DNA of 64,000 bases. It comes from Gambelia wislizenii. Lineage: Eukaryota; Chordata; Lepidosauria; Squamata; Crotaphytidae. The notes below the pieces were generated by a model that saw nothing but the letters and a program-made list of their open reading frames with translations, did no database searches and was not told the origin of the DNA. The position numbers and the translations under genes are program-made. The stretch spans positions 115,762,309-115,826,308 of the forward strand of contig JAUMIR010000002.1 of the NCBI GenBank assembly GCA_030847615.1. Reading direction: 5' to 3'. Below, piece by piece: positions 11,711 through 23,164 of the stretch (positions are counted from its first letter, which is position 1; each line of letters starts with the position of its first letter).

Positions 11711-12149
11711 GGTGCCAGTTACACAACAAAAATTGTCACGGGGCTTACCGTGACTTTGTGATCCCGAATCCGTCCCTCGCTGTTTATACGATTTTTGTCA
11801 CTGATCTGGATATCCCGGGTGGTCCCGTGACTGATATTTACATGTCCAAAGTTCCGTTTTTTATTTTAGGTTCCGCGATGCTTTATCCCGTGCTTTTCTT
11901 GTTTACACACGGGTAGCGTACCGGGATTTTTTTTATTATTATTATTTTTTTGGCTGTCAATCAAGGATGCGATTACTCATTTTTTCACAACCTCAGTGAC
12001 GTACTTCCTTTAGAGTTTCGCGCCACGAACAATGCTATTGGCTGGTTCAAATGTTTGTTAAAGCTTCTGCGTTGGGGATGATGGAATGATTGAGTGTTGC
12101 ATTTGGGATGAGGCAATAAGAGGATGAGTGGAGGAATGAGCGACCTAGC

Positions 12150-12612
12150 CTTTGCTGTCCTTCCAAATTGAAAGAACAGCATTTAAAGCCCATTGAAAGT
12201 GAGGAAGGAAGGGGTGCTTAGTGGCTACAGCCTTTCTGTCCTTCCGAATTGAAAGAACAGCATTTAAAGCCCATTGAAAGTAGGGAAGGGAGGGATCCTT
12301 CGTGGCTACAGCCTTTCTGTCCTTCCAAATTGAAAGAACAGCATTTAAAGCCCATTGAAAGTGGGGAAGGGAGGGATCCTTCGTGGCTACAGCCTTTCTA
12401 TCCTTCCAAATTGAAAGAACAGCATTTAAAGCCCATTGAAAGTGGGGAAGGGAGGGATCCTTTGTGGCTACAACCTTTCTGTCCTTCCGAATTGAAAGAA
12501 CAGCATTTAAAGCCCATTGAAAGTGGGGAAGGGAGGGATCCTTCGTGGCTACAGCCTTTCTGTCCTTCCAAATTGAATGAACAGCATTTAAAGCCCATTG
12601 AAAGTGAGGATG
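12150..12612. repeat. 81-bp minisatellite, about 5.7 copies
   Basis: The landmark ttcc-a/g-aattgaaagaa occurs at 12161, 12242, 12323, 12404, 12485 and 12566, exactly 81 bp apart each time. Each unit also carries cagcatttaaagcccattg and most carry a GGATCC. Because 81 is a multiple of three, long open frames run through the array on both strands (12145-12651 minus, 12249-12647 plus). They are repeats of the same 27 codons and show no sign of a real protein. Confidence 0.95.
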
Positions 12613-12616
12613 CAGG

Positions 12617-12640
12617 AGGGTGTGTGTGTGTGTGTGTGAA
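12617..12640. repeat. GT microsatellite
   Basis: A run of GT dinucleotides follows directly after the last minisatellite unit. Confidence 0.9.
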
Positions 12641-12874
12641 TGTTTGATCATCTACTCAGACGATCAGCATTTTTTACTGTACCTTTAAACAAATGGAGTG
12701 GATACGGGGGGGATAATGGGCGATCGTCTGTGATCTCTTTACAATTTACCCGCAGGTTGAGGGATAAAAGGTGGCCCCCCTTCTGAAAATCACGTACCCG
12801 ACCCGATGTACGTGTAAACTGCCAGGGATCGACACGAATTCTTCCCGGGACATTTTCATCATGTAAACAGCACC

Positions 12875-13440
12875 AAGGAGTCCTGATAAGCTTTTTAGAA
12901 AACCTAGCTGAAAATCCACATTGTTAGAGGAGCTGAGATTGTCTTGCCATCTACCTGCACTGATCCTCCAAAACTTGCAAAAGGAAAGTTGCTTTTGTAG
13001 TAACAGAAGAGCTATTGTTTAGGTTGTGGGTAGTTACTTGGATGGTATCTTGTTATGAAGGAGGTTAAATTGTTAGCCAGCTGTGCATTTTATCTTCCCC
13101 TTACAGCTGGAGGATACAATGACATTAACTTACACCATATATGAAATGTACTACTGTATACACAAAATAAAAATTTGGGAAACCATTCTTGCACTGGCAA
13201 TCACACCAGGACAAAGCTGGGAGGAAGTCCTCCCTCTAGCTGAAATTCCTCAAGTTTTGTAGTTGGTACCTATTAGGTTTCAAAGTACTATACACAGACT
13301 GGGAAACCTGAAACGTTTACTTTCCATATTTAACATTGTGAATTGTTTTACCTGAGCTACTAAGCTGACATAGAAGCAGTGGGTGGGTGGGTGAAGGTTG
13401 AGGATGTCTAGTTAAAGTAAAACCTAAATAAAGATATGTG
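12875..13440. other. Unassigned stretch
   Basis: No gene or repeat family is recognised between the inverted-repeat element and the next CR1 fragment. Confidence 0.5.
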
Positions 13441-14412
13441 ACCCCAAAGGGTAGTCACCAATGGCTCCTCTTTATCCTGGAGAGAAATGACTAGCGGGCT
13501 GCCACAAGGTTCTGTCCTGGACCCAGTGCTATTCAACATCTTCATCAATTACTTAGATGAGGGAATAGAGGGTATGCTTATCAAGTTTGCAGATGACACC
13601 AATTAGGAGGGGTAGCTAATACGCCAGAGGACAGGATCAGAATCCAAAATGACCTCAACAGATTAGAAAGCTGGACCAAAACTAACAAAATGAATTTCAA
13701 CAGGGAGAAATGTAAGATACTACATTTGGACAGTAAAAAGGAAATGCACAGATATAGGATGGGTGACACCTGGCTTGATGGCAGTACATGCAAAAGGGAT
13801 CTAGGTGTCTTAGTGGACCACAAACTGAACATGAGTCGCCAGTGTGATGCAGCAGCTAAAAAAGCCAATGCAATTCTAGGCTGCATTAATAGGAGTATAG
13901 TGTTTAGATCAAGGGAAATAATAGTGCCACTCTATTCTGCTTTGGTCAGGCCTCACATGGAAGCAGGAACATGACTAGAGGAGGGCGGCCAAAACGGCGG
14001 GAGGTCTGGAAGCCATGTCCTATGAGAAGCAGCTTAGAGAGCTGAGCATGTTTAGATTGGAGAAGAGAAGGTTAAGAGGGGACATGAAAGCCATATTTAA
14101 ATATTTGAAGGGATGTCATACTGAGGATGGGGCAAGTATGTTTTCTGCTGGTCCAGAGACTAGAACACAGAGCAATGGGTTCAAACTACAGGAAAAGAGA
14201 TTCCACCTAAACATTAGGAAGAACTTCCTGACAGTAAGCTGTTCAGAAGTGGCATACACTGCCTCAGAGTGTGGTGGAGTCTCCTTCTTTGGAGGTTTTT
14301 AAGCAGCGGCTGGATGGCTATCTGTCAGGAATGATTTGATTGTGGATTCCTGCATGGCAGGGGTCTGGACTAGATGGCCCTTGTGGTCTCTTCCAACTCT
14401 ATGATTCTATGA
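13441..14412 (+). pseudogene. CR1 LINE, old 3' fragment
   Basis: It starts near the GVPQGS-equivalent region of the RT (here ctgccacaaggttctgtcct), passes through a degraded F-A-D-D region followed by a frameshift, then K-C-K-I-L-H-L-D and R-D-L-G-V-L-V-D-H-K-L-N-M-S, and ends in a CR1 3' UTR with ATTCTATGA. A deletion of about 70 bases occurs after R-P-H near 13958, and further shifts are present. The sequence belongs to an older CR1 subfamily than the copies at 9374, 31327, 37124 and 59806. Confidence 0.9.
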
Positions 14413-15719
14413 AATATTCTATAGATTTTTTCTATAGATACCTCTACAGCTGTGCTCTTACCAGGACTACTATATAGGATCACCTTGCTGCCTGAAGATT
14501 TGTTGAGTCCCAAACTGTTCTGCACACATTTAAGTGCTTATATAGAAGCAGACTGCACCATTTCCAGAAGAAACATAGCCAAGGACTTTGTTGAGCCTCC
14601 AGGGAATGGGATGTGCTTACTGTCAAATACGGTACTATTTTAATACTGTGCCTTTCCCATACACAATCAAACATACAAAATTCAGTGATACAACATTATA
14701 CAGACTATCGATCACATCAGTCCACGCTGTGACATTGAAAGTACTTTATTATCTAGTCAGCAAGCAGCATCTCTGTGCTGTGTAAAAAAAAAAAATTCCT
14801 AATGCATCCTAGAATCCAAGTGCTGCTAATCTCTCAGCCCCGGTCTTCAAAATTATGCCTCAAATGTAATAACAATAAAGTGATATTTCATCTGTGCATA
14901 CGATCCTATCAAATAATTTACAGCAAACATCTAGACTACATTTATCTACAGTCATTTTCCTTCTCCCCATTATCTGGAAAAATTCAGGTTTATGTTATCA
15001 GGTACACACTTGACTCATTAAAAATATTTTTAAAATCTAATTCTGACATTAAACACTGACAAAGAATAGAGTAAGAAAAGTGCTGCTTTTTCATTCTGGG
15101 TTCCTACTGCAAGGAGAGGCTCTGGCTATAAGCCTAACTGGCCAGAAAGAGGTATGGGGGAGGAACGTTGAGCTTCAGACACAGAAATCATGATGTTATC
15201 TGCAACTCAGATCAAAGGTAACCATGGGATTCTCCACCCTAACTATGACCCCCTTTGGAAAGGCACAAAGGAAGCTTTAGCTCCTCTTTGGGAATATCAG
15301 TGGCTGGATGGGTTTCTTCTCTCCTCCTCCTCCTCCTCCTCCCTGCCCACATGGGCAACACAAGCAGGGCACTTAGAAATATCACTACTATCTCAGATTG
15401 GATACAGCAGTGAGATCCCACATGCACACCATGAAAATGCAAAAGGGAGAACTGTCCCTATTATCTCCAGTCTGAGAACAGAGACAGCAGGGATATTCTC
15501 TGTGCAGAGAGACATGGACTCTACATGCCTCCAGAGAGAACGGGGAAAGGACATCTGGGAAAGTAAGGCAGGATGACATCAACCAAAAGGGCAGAGCTTA
15601 TGATGTAACTTTGCTCTGTGGTGTTACACAGCCTGCCAGCAATCTGGCACCTGGAGTTAATCCATTTCCACACCCCTTAACTAGAACCATCACAAACACT
15701 AGAATCAGGGGTTTCCATC
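14413..15719. other. Unassigned stretch
   Basis: No gene is recognised. A CTC/TCC run lies at about 15319-15343 and explains the serine run in a local open frame (15190-15576), which otherwise has no domain features. Confidence 0.5.
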
Positions 15720-15727
15720 CTGTATGT

Positions 15728-15906
15728 CAGGGTTTATCAACCAGGGTTCCCTGGAACCCTAGGGTTCCAGAAGATTGCTAGTGGTTCTGCGAGACATTGA
15801 GATTGGGGGGGGTCAATTTTTTTTAGTTGTGGATATAATAATTTTTAGGCAAGAACTGAACATTGTTTCAAGAGTTCCACCAGGGTAAAAAGGTTGAGAA
15901 AGGCTG
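15728..15906 (+). mobile_element. hAT-like MITE, 179 bp
   Basis: The ends cagggtttatcaaccagg and the reverse complement of ccagggtaaaaaggttgag are imperfect inverted repeats of the hAT type. Flanks ctgtatgt (15720-15727) and ctgtatct (15907-15914) are an 8-bp duplication with one mismatch. The element has no coding capacity. Confidence 0.75.
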
Positions 15907-15914
15907 CTGTATCT

Positions 15915-16507
15915 CACCAGAAGCAATCCCAGTCTATCTGGTTGATCTTGTACTTCTGTTTTATGCTCTCCAACGATCTGAGCACTAAAATATGCCCAAT
16001 TATCAAAATATAATTATGCATGGCTCAATTAAACAGTGTAAATGTTTCCATCTCAGAGTGACACATGATTTTGCCAAGTAACTAAAGTATGTTTTATCTA
16101 TATAATTCTGGGTACTTGCTATCATTTGGTCCCATACTTGCTTAATTTATTCAGTGGGGTCTTTTCAAATGTACTTATAAGAATATAGTTTTAGCCATCA
16201 CAAGTTATCTTGTTTGGTATCCTTGCATCTGTAAAGAGTAAGTCAATAAGAAATCCTTCTCTCTCTTTTTTTTTCCTAAGCAGGTATAGCTTTGTAAAGC
16301 ATAGGGCATGTGGCATGTGAGAGAATAGAGGATGTTGGAAGGACATGTGGTTGGATGAATTGGGATAAAACCTCTTTCTGCCCAGGCTCAGTAGAAGAGG
16401 GGCAAGTTGAATAACAATGCAAATGCAAGTTTAAAACAATCACTGATCTTGTATTCATCATGCTCAGCTCTCTCATCCAAGCCTAGAAGAAATGTATGCA
16501 CTAATGA
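15915..16507. other. Unassigned stretch
   Basis: No gene or named repeat is recognised here. Confidence 0.5.
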
Positions 16508-16706
16508 ATGAACCACAGCTTAGTGGTAGGGGATACACTCTGCACACAGAAAGTCCAAAGTGTTCCCTGTCATCTCTGGGGATCAGGTAAACTTTAATAG
16601 AAAAAATCCTACTCTGCCTGAAACTATGGAGAACTGCTGCCTGTTTGGATTAACAATGCTAGAATAAATTGACCAATGGTTAACCCTCAGTTTCCTATGT
16701 TCCTCA
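16508..16706 (+). mobile_element. tRNA-derived SINE, degraded
   Basis: The head reads cagcttagtggtaggggata followed by CTGCACACAGAAAGTCC, an eroded tRNA-like A box and anticodon region. The body has CTGAAACTATGGAGAACTGC and GACCAATGGTTAACCCTCAG, ending TTTCCTATGTTCCTC. This order matches a common reptile SINE with an alanine-tRNA-like head and the motif for a short-tailed body. Both the internal promoter and the tail are mutated. Confidence 0.6.
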
Positions 16707-18417
16707 CTACAAAGATCATTAAGTTTTAAAGGGAAAATAGGACAGGTGAGACTTGAAGAGCCAAGAAGCAGAGGTGTATATCTGTAAGCTACTTTTTGCA
16801 CAGATGAGGAAATTCTAGGGAAGAAAATTCAGTATAGAGGCAAGAAGGGACAAGAATCAATCATGACAGCAAGGAGAAGAGCAGAGAGAAGAGCTTGTAA
16901 TGCTATGTGGGACCAGCAGATATGATAGACTAGACTCTTCCTGAACTATCACATATTTGAGCCTGTCCTCTGAATCAGGCAAACCAAAAAGTTTTAAAAA
17001 TAAAACATAAAGCCAATATGGTACTATAAATATTGGTACTATTATAAATCCACAGACTTTCCTCTCCCTTGGTTTCTCTATCTACTCAAATTCTCTACCA
17101 TAGATAATAAAAAACAAACAAACCTGGAAACTGAAATAGAAAAATAATGTTGTCTAATCCACTAAAATTCTATACAAAGAAACAACTGTGATAATGAAAA
17201 AATAAGTGAAGATATTAATGTTTTAAAATAAGGCTAATTAGCTTTTCCCAGGGTGAGAGTGTCTTCTCCCCAAGGAGATGAAAACCAGTCCTGTAAATAC
17301 CATGCCAATTCTGGATTTGAACTCACACACATCCCACTATGTTTAAACATTTTTAAATTGGCATCTCTTGACTGAAGTCCGATGACGTCTGACGAATGTT
17401 CTAAATTTACAGTAGGTGCTGGAATAGCTTTTAGCATGACAAGCCATCTACAAATTAATTTGAATTGAATGGCTTTTTAAAAGCAAAATTTGAACTATAT
17501 TTTTTAATTGTGACATTCATCTGCAGCACTAAATGAAAAACAAACAAGCATTCCCACCCCCACACTCACTCCTTGCAATGAATAGGATACATGTGTTGCA
17601 TTATTTACATTTGTTGCACTTTCAAACGCACATTTGGTTTATTCAGATTATCCTAAACAGCATAAGGGAATGTGTGACATATATTAACTATAGTAAAAGG
17701 CTTGTGTTCTTATTTGTAAAGCTGGATTTTTTTTTAATTTAATCTCCCAATTCATTGTAAGCCAGACCCATGAAGCCACTGCTACCTACTCTGAATGATT
17801 TGGTTTTATTGGTTTGGATTCTCCATTTGGAAAGAAACCATAGAGACGGTGTGAGGGAAATAGCAGTGCCCCTCCCTTCCGGGACTGCTGAGTGACAGCT
17901 CTTTGAATGGAAGTAATAAAAAGGAATTAAGAAGAGCCAAAGTGTACAGAAAGATTTCATTTTTATTATTTAACCTTTAAACAAAACAGGATTTGGCACT
18001 TAGAATAAATTCCTTCTATTCACTCCATTAGCACATAGACTGAAACAAAGCAGAGCTGAAAGCAAAGCCCTACAGGGACACAAAACCAAACCAGTTTAAC
18101 TCCCCAATGGGCCAACTTCACTGGATGCTTTGCTTTGATTAGATTGATTTGTCTTTTACACCATCTAACAGTCTGTCCATTTGCCACTGAAATGGGTTAA
18201 CTTTCTAGGTCAATAGACACATTTTCATTTTACTTTGGAGAAACATTAATTGGCCAATTTGGGATAAATATCGTTATTGAGTTTTAATAAATTTTCTCTA
18301 TCTGTACCAGACAGTTTTAAAATTACATTTATACCAAAGCTAGCACTAACCCCACAGATGCATAAAAAACTTATTAGTCTTAAGTACTGTAGGTACTCTA
18401 TTCCCCCTTGCCATTTT
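16707..18417. other. Unassigned stretch
   Basis: No recognisable gene, RNA or repeat. Small open frames lack domain features. Confidence 0.5.
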
Positions 18418-18624
18418 TGTTGCTACTGTTGTGTGTCTTCAACTCATTTCTGACTTATGGTGACCCTAAGGTGAACCTATCATGGGGTTTTCTTGGCAAG
18501 ATTTATTCAGAGGGGGTTTACCTTTGGTTTCCACTGAGGCTGAGAGAGTGCCCAAGGCCACCTAGTGGATTGCCATGGCTGAGCAGGGATTCAAACTCTG
18601 ATCTGCAAGGTTGTAGTCCAATGC
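18418..18624 (-). mobile_element. Sauria-type SINE, 3' portion
   Basis: On the minus strand it runs from the B-box region (here eroded) through the body CTCTCTCAGCCTCAGTGG and the BovB-like 3' tail region that, on the plus strand, reads gtgtcttcaactcatttctg. The head beyond the B box is missing. Confidence 0.75.
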
Positions 18625-19035
18625 AACCCATACTGGGTCTTGTAATTTTACCTTCACTAATTCATTCCACATATTCAAGTATTCAGCATTATCAAAATAC
18701 CAATGCATCCACAGCAGACCTTTCAATGAGCAGATGCAGAAAATGAATACTGTATATTCCTTATCCTTCCTGTTTCTTTCTTCAGAACCATCCAGAAAAG
18801 TAGGGAGCCAGAAAGATGAATGGAGCCAGAAAGATGCTTTCTATCTCTGACATTATATAAAGCCCTTCTCCATGTTATGACTCCTGGATCACTAGATACA
18901 ATTCACAATACATAAAAGGAACAGCTGATTAAATGACAACTCTTTTGCCTAGAGACAATTCTCTGCCTCATTAAAACTAGTCATTCCATTTTCATCATTT
19001 GTAACAAGGCTCTATGGAAAACACATCATTTGCGA

Positions 19036-19068
<33 letters not shown>

Positions 19069-19474
19069 GCATGGTTCCTCATATTTTCTGGGCCCCATGC
19101 TATCACTAATACAAAAGCTGTGGCTCTCTTCCAGACAGAATATTACTCTGTTTCACCTAATGATATTAGCCATCCACAAGTGTGAATGCCATCAAGAAAG
19201 GAAGCAGCGAGTCCATCTGAGATCCAGTTCCTATCAGTTCCCTGTACTCTTTCTTAAAACAGCAGTCCACTCCTTCTAAGTTCTGTATCAAATTTCTCCA
19301 CAATCAATTTTTGGAGTATTATGACTAAACTGCTCCACCTTCCATTCACATCACCCTGTCTCAATCCATCCACAATATCATAGGTTCCTTTCCTTTGCAC
19401 TTTGCTTTGTTTGAGACTAACCAATCTATTTTAGCATGAGCTGAACAAGGAAACATAATATGAACAAAAATAAC
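18625..19474. other. Unassigned stretch with a GAAA microsatellite
   Basis: Apart from the tetranucleotide array at 19034-19067 I see no feature. Confidence 0.5.
19034..19067. repeat. GAAA microsatellite
   Basis: About eight GAAA units in a row. Confidence 0.95.
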
Positions 19475-19995
19475 AAGGATAAGACCATTGTTACAAACCC
19501 AGATGTCTACATCTACTCTAGCAACATTACACGGCCTAACAATGTCACACCCATAACATCAGAGGTGTTTTACTTGTTCATCCTCTAGTGTGATTCCATC
19601 CTCTGTCAGCAATGCCCCTCTACACTCTACATTGGACAAGTAAGACCATTGATGTGCAACAAGTTAAATGAACACAAAACTAACATTGAAAATGGTAATA
19701 CACAAAAATCAGACACAGAGCATTCCAACCTTCCTAGACATTCAGTCTTTAACCTACACGTAGCTGTTCTGAATAAAAATGTTTCAAAGGAAGATTAGAA
19801 ATTGCTGACTTGAGATATGTTTTCAAATTCCAACCCATTAGCAGAGATACAAAGAGACAATGGTTTCTTAGCACACTTCATATATTACTATACAGGTTTC
19901 AACATGGTTACAAAAGAATCCTCCTTACAAATCTTTCCTTCAAGCAAACTGACTTTTGGATAGGCAGAACTTATTGTTGTCATACCTCAGCATGA
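19475..19995 (+). pseudogene. Penelope-like element, GIY-YIG region remnant
   Basis: One plus-strand frame reads C-D-S-I-L-C-Q-Q-C-P-S-T-L-Y-I-G-Q, then N-K-L-N-E-H-K-T-N-I-E-N-G-N and E-H-S-N-L-P-R-H-S-V-F-N-L. This matches the order seen in the GIY-YIG endonuclease of Penelope-like elements: a C-x2-C pair, Y-I-G, a basic helix, and a histidine-rich N-L-P-x-H-S segment. A stop precedes C-D-S and another ends the segment at 19796-19798, so it is a dead copy. Assignment rests on this motif order alone; the reverse transcriptase is not visible. Confidence 0.5.
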
Positions 19996-20069
19996 ACAGA
20001 CCAGCCACTTGGCAAACCTGTATCATCCTACTCAAGTCTTAAAGTCTTACTCAAGTCTTAAAGTCGTTA

Positions 20070-20460
20070 GCGGCCAAATCAAAGAAACTAGAGGGTGAGG
20101 CGAAGAGTAATCAAACAGTCCAGAGGTCGAAGCACAAAGGAGGGGGGGGAAACCCATCAAAGTCAACAAACCAAGTCCAAAATCCTGAAGAAATCAGTAA
20201 AATCAGTCAATCCAAGTCAAAGAACCATACAGCAAAACCAAAAGTGAAAGAAAGAACAATCCTAAAAAGAGTGAGGTTCCTAGCGTGCTGCTTGTGCGGC
20301 GGATGAAAAGGAACTGAGGGGAATAGGCGGTATTGTTAGGGTGGGTGGGGCTACTGCCAAAAATCTGCCTAGCGATTCTAGAAGGTTCCGAGTGTTCTGC
20401 GCAGGCACAGGAATTACCCAGCTGTGTGGATTCCCAGACACCATGAAGAAGATTAATTCA
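20070..20460 (-). mobile_element. DIRS-like terminal region and leader
   Basis: It carries gcggatgaaaaggaactgag, tctagaaggttccgagtg and tgcgcaggcacagg in the same order as 5404-5583 and 25170-25330. On its left is a leader rich in AAGTCAA-like repeats that also resembles 5240-5340. No gag coding survives here. Short duplicated blocks (actcaagtcttaaagtc) lie just upstream at 20031-20065. Confidence 0.45.
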
Positions 20461-22003
20461 TAACAGTTCTTACTTTTGTATACCAAATTTAGGCCATTTT
20501 TACAATAAGCAAGAGGCCAATACTCCAGGAGGCCAAATTCAGGGTAATGTTTAAAGCTGCAGTGAACAGTACTGAGGAAAAACTTACGGGTGATGTCACT
20601 TGGATCACCCGTAGGATGATTGATCCTGAAAGCAAATTACCACCATGACAAGATAGCAGATGGCCCCATATTTTTAGAAGCACTGAGATTGCACTGGCTA
20701 TCTCAGGCCACCTGTAACAGTAATGGATTAGTGCAATTATGAGAAAAGGCTCAGCTAGCTGGGTAGGCAATGGTCAATGTCATAAGTAACATTTTAAACC
20801 TTTCCTTTAGAAACAGCTGCTTCCAATATTAATTCTGAGATCAAAGGTCATACACAGTATGACACAGTACATGACTTTTGAAAGGACCTTAACTGAAGGA
20901 TTCATATGCAATTTGTAGAACCATTTTTAAGCCAGGAAGGACTAAAGTATTCCTATCATTGTGACCTATGATTTCATCAAATCATCTGGATATGTTAAGC
21001 AGCGTCTGAGCTGATCAGTTTGCTGTTGTGAGATTTATGAAGGACAGTCACAAGATTCAAAAGAAGAAATACCAAATACAGCAAAAATACTTGGCTGAAG
21101 CTCAAGACCTGGATAGTATCTGCATGCTGTTATAACAATAATATGATGTTCAATTTACAAAATATGGGGGCGATCAGCAATATGGTGGTAACATGTGGTC
21201 AGAAAGGTGCAGCAAAGGTTCCCAGTGGGGACAGTGAGCTTCTGAAATACGGTACTTTTGAACACAAACATTATAGAAAGTGCTGTATATAAATGTGTGA
21301 TGCAATACTGAACACCCATATGCACATTTCTTTCACCTAGATGACAAATAGCTCAGAATAATTAAATGTCAGATGGGTCAGAAGAGACAGAAAAAGCTCA
21401 AATTAAAAATCAAGGCAAGATAGCACAACAGTCCAAGTAACCAAGTACGTTGCTTGCCAATTATCACCTCCCAGCCCCTATCCTAGAACTGGACAAATGC
21501 CTGCATCCAGATTTGGACACATTTCATTACCCCTCAGGTTTTGCCAGAGGCTTCAATTTAAATTTAAGACATAATCTTACTGTAAGGACAAATATAAGGC
21601 GAGCATCATCTTGGGAATCAATAAGAAACTCAATTGCTGGAAACGGGCGTGGGGGGAATCAGCTTACAAGATTTCCCTTGGAGTAGAAGGAGGGGGAAAA
21701 ACATTTAAAGCCTGCCGGCAGCTGGAAACTGAGAAACTCTGGCACAAGAGGCAAGAGAGTTTTTCATTTGCACCTAAGCTAAGATAGCCCACCATGCAAT
21801 TTACACCTCGTCTGTCTCTCTCACACTTCCTAGAGCTTATGCGCACACACGCAGACACATACAAGTATACAGCCAGATGAACTGGAAAGTGACAGCTGTC
21901 AGACTTGATAAAGTCTTTAACTGCAACAATGTACAAGTGTGAACCCTACAGTTTGATTGCCCCTTAACCCAAACCATCAATACTTCAGTGCCTACCACTT
22001 ACT

Positions 22004-22007
<4 letters not shown>
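20461..22007. other. Unassigned stretch
   Basis: No gene or named repeat family is recognised. Confidence 0.5.

Positions 22008-22079
<72 letters not shown>
22008..22079. repeat. Compound CT/CA microsatellite
   Basis: About 20 CT units (22008-22047) pass directly into about 16 CA units (22048-22079). Confidence 0.97.
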
Positions 22080-22081
<2 letters not shown>

Positions 22082-22861
22082 TAATCTAATAAATTACACT
22101 GTAAATCCTCCAAGCCAAGGAGAGAACTATTTGCAACTAGACTGCTCAGTAGATGCAAAAAGCATTCCCTGGGGTGATCCCTCCTTGTTAATCTATCTTG
22201 AAGATCTATTCAGACCTCAGGACTGGTTTTGTTCATCATGTCTCTCCTCCCACTGTGAAAAGGGTAAATTTAAAAGGGTGCATTCAAATTTAATGCATGC
22301 CTCTTTTCCTCTCCAGAATAGGGTCACTTGAAGCTCCAGACACTATTCCCTTGAGAGATTACAAATCCTCATTTCATTTTATCCCACTACTTCACTATAA
22401 CAAATTGAACCATCCAAAGTTCATTCCTTTCTTGTTTGTGTTATTTGTACGTGTCTCTTGGCTTTATTTTATTTATCAGTTATGAGGAATGCAAAGAAAA
22501 AACCAAATGACTAGACCCAAACGAATGAAAGAGACTATTTTTTCATATGATCAGTGGTACTGATTATCTTAATTAGTTTATTTTACTTATATCACATGAT
22601 ATACATATACATACATATAAGGGCAGGTTGACCTTAAGATAAAATCCATATTGTGGTAATGCCTTTCTTAGGATAACAAAAAAAGGCACAAAATTCACTG
22701 TGCAAGCCTTTGAAACCTGAAGATTCTTCATCTAATAACTGTGCTTTTAAAAGCATGCAGGGAAAATTGAAGGAGTATGGAGAAACAGTGTTACAGTCAC
22801 ACAGCCTGCATGTTGTATTTAGATGATATGATAGGAAGGGTCTGAAAACTATCTAGCCAGA
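22080..22861. other. Unassigned stretch
   Basis: No gene or named repeat is recognised. Confidence 0.5.
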
Positions 22862-23162
22862 CGCACCGGACCACACCCCTGATGACCCTAGGATCCAGGA
22901 AGAGAGAGGCAAAAAAGCAGAGCAGTAACTCTGAAGACTATGTCACTGTCTGTCCACTCTCTCTGGCTCATTTGGTGGGAATAAGGGAGAAGGCCTTCTC
23001 AATGGCTGCTCCTAGGCTTTGGAACTCCCTCCCTAGAGAGGCCAGGATGGCACCATCTCTACTCTCCTTTCAGAAACAAGTAAAAACATTTTTGTGTCAT
23101 TAGGCATTCACAGTTTGATGGGGACTGGGCGTGTATTTGCTGTGTAGTTTTGTTTTAAGATG
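22862..23162 (+). mobile_element. L2-like LINE 3' end, part 1
   Basis: The frame at 22882-23103 ends with R-E-K-A-F-S-M-A-A-P-R-L-W-N-S-L-P and F-Q-K-Q-V-K-T-F-L, the C-terminal pattern of L2-group ORF2. The 3' UTR begins after the stop and is interrupted at a TA (23163-23164) by the Tigger-like element; it resumes at 23761. Confidence 0.75.
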
Positions 23163-23164
23163 TA

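Larger units (their letters stand above)
11711..12874. mobile_element. Inverted-repeat DNA element carrying a minisatellite
   Basis: The left end (ggtgccagttacacaacaaa, then TTGTCACGGGG) and the reverse complement of the right end (GGTGCTGTTTACATGATGAA, then TGTCCCGGG) align imperfectly. A second inner block (TCCCTCGCTGTTTATACG versus TCCCTGGCAGTTTACACG) also matches. The arms and flanks are rich in CpG compared with the surroundings. I infer a non-autonomous DNA transposon of unknown superfamily; no transposase is visible and no target duplication is clear. The interior holds the 81-bp tandem array at 12150-12612. Confidence 0.5.

Noticed and set aside
12145..12651. Long open frames on both strands over the minisatellite
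   Set aside because: They are the same 27 codons repeated because the unit is 81 bp; no domain, and the frame is equally open on the opposite strand.
15190..15576. 128-codon open frame with a serine run
   Set aside because: The serine run comes from a CTC/TCC repeat; nothing else suggests coding.
22008..22079. CRISPR-like or regulatory array
   Set aside because: It is a simple dinucleotide repeat, and CRISPR arrays are not expected in vertebrate DNA.
21957..22331. 124-codon frame
   Set aside because: It reads through the CT/CA microsatellite.
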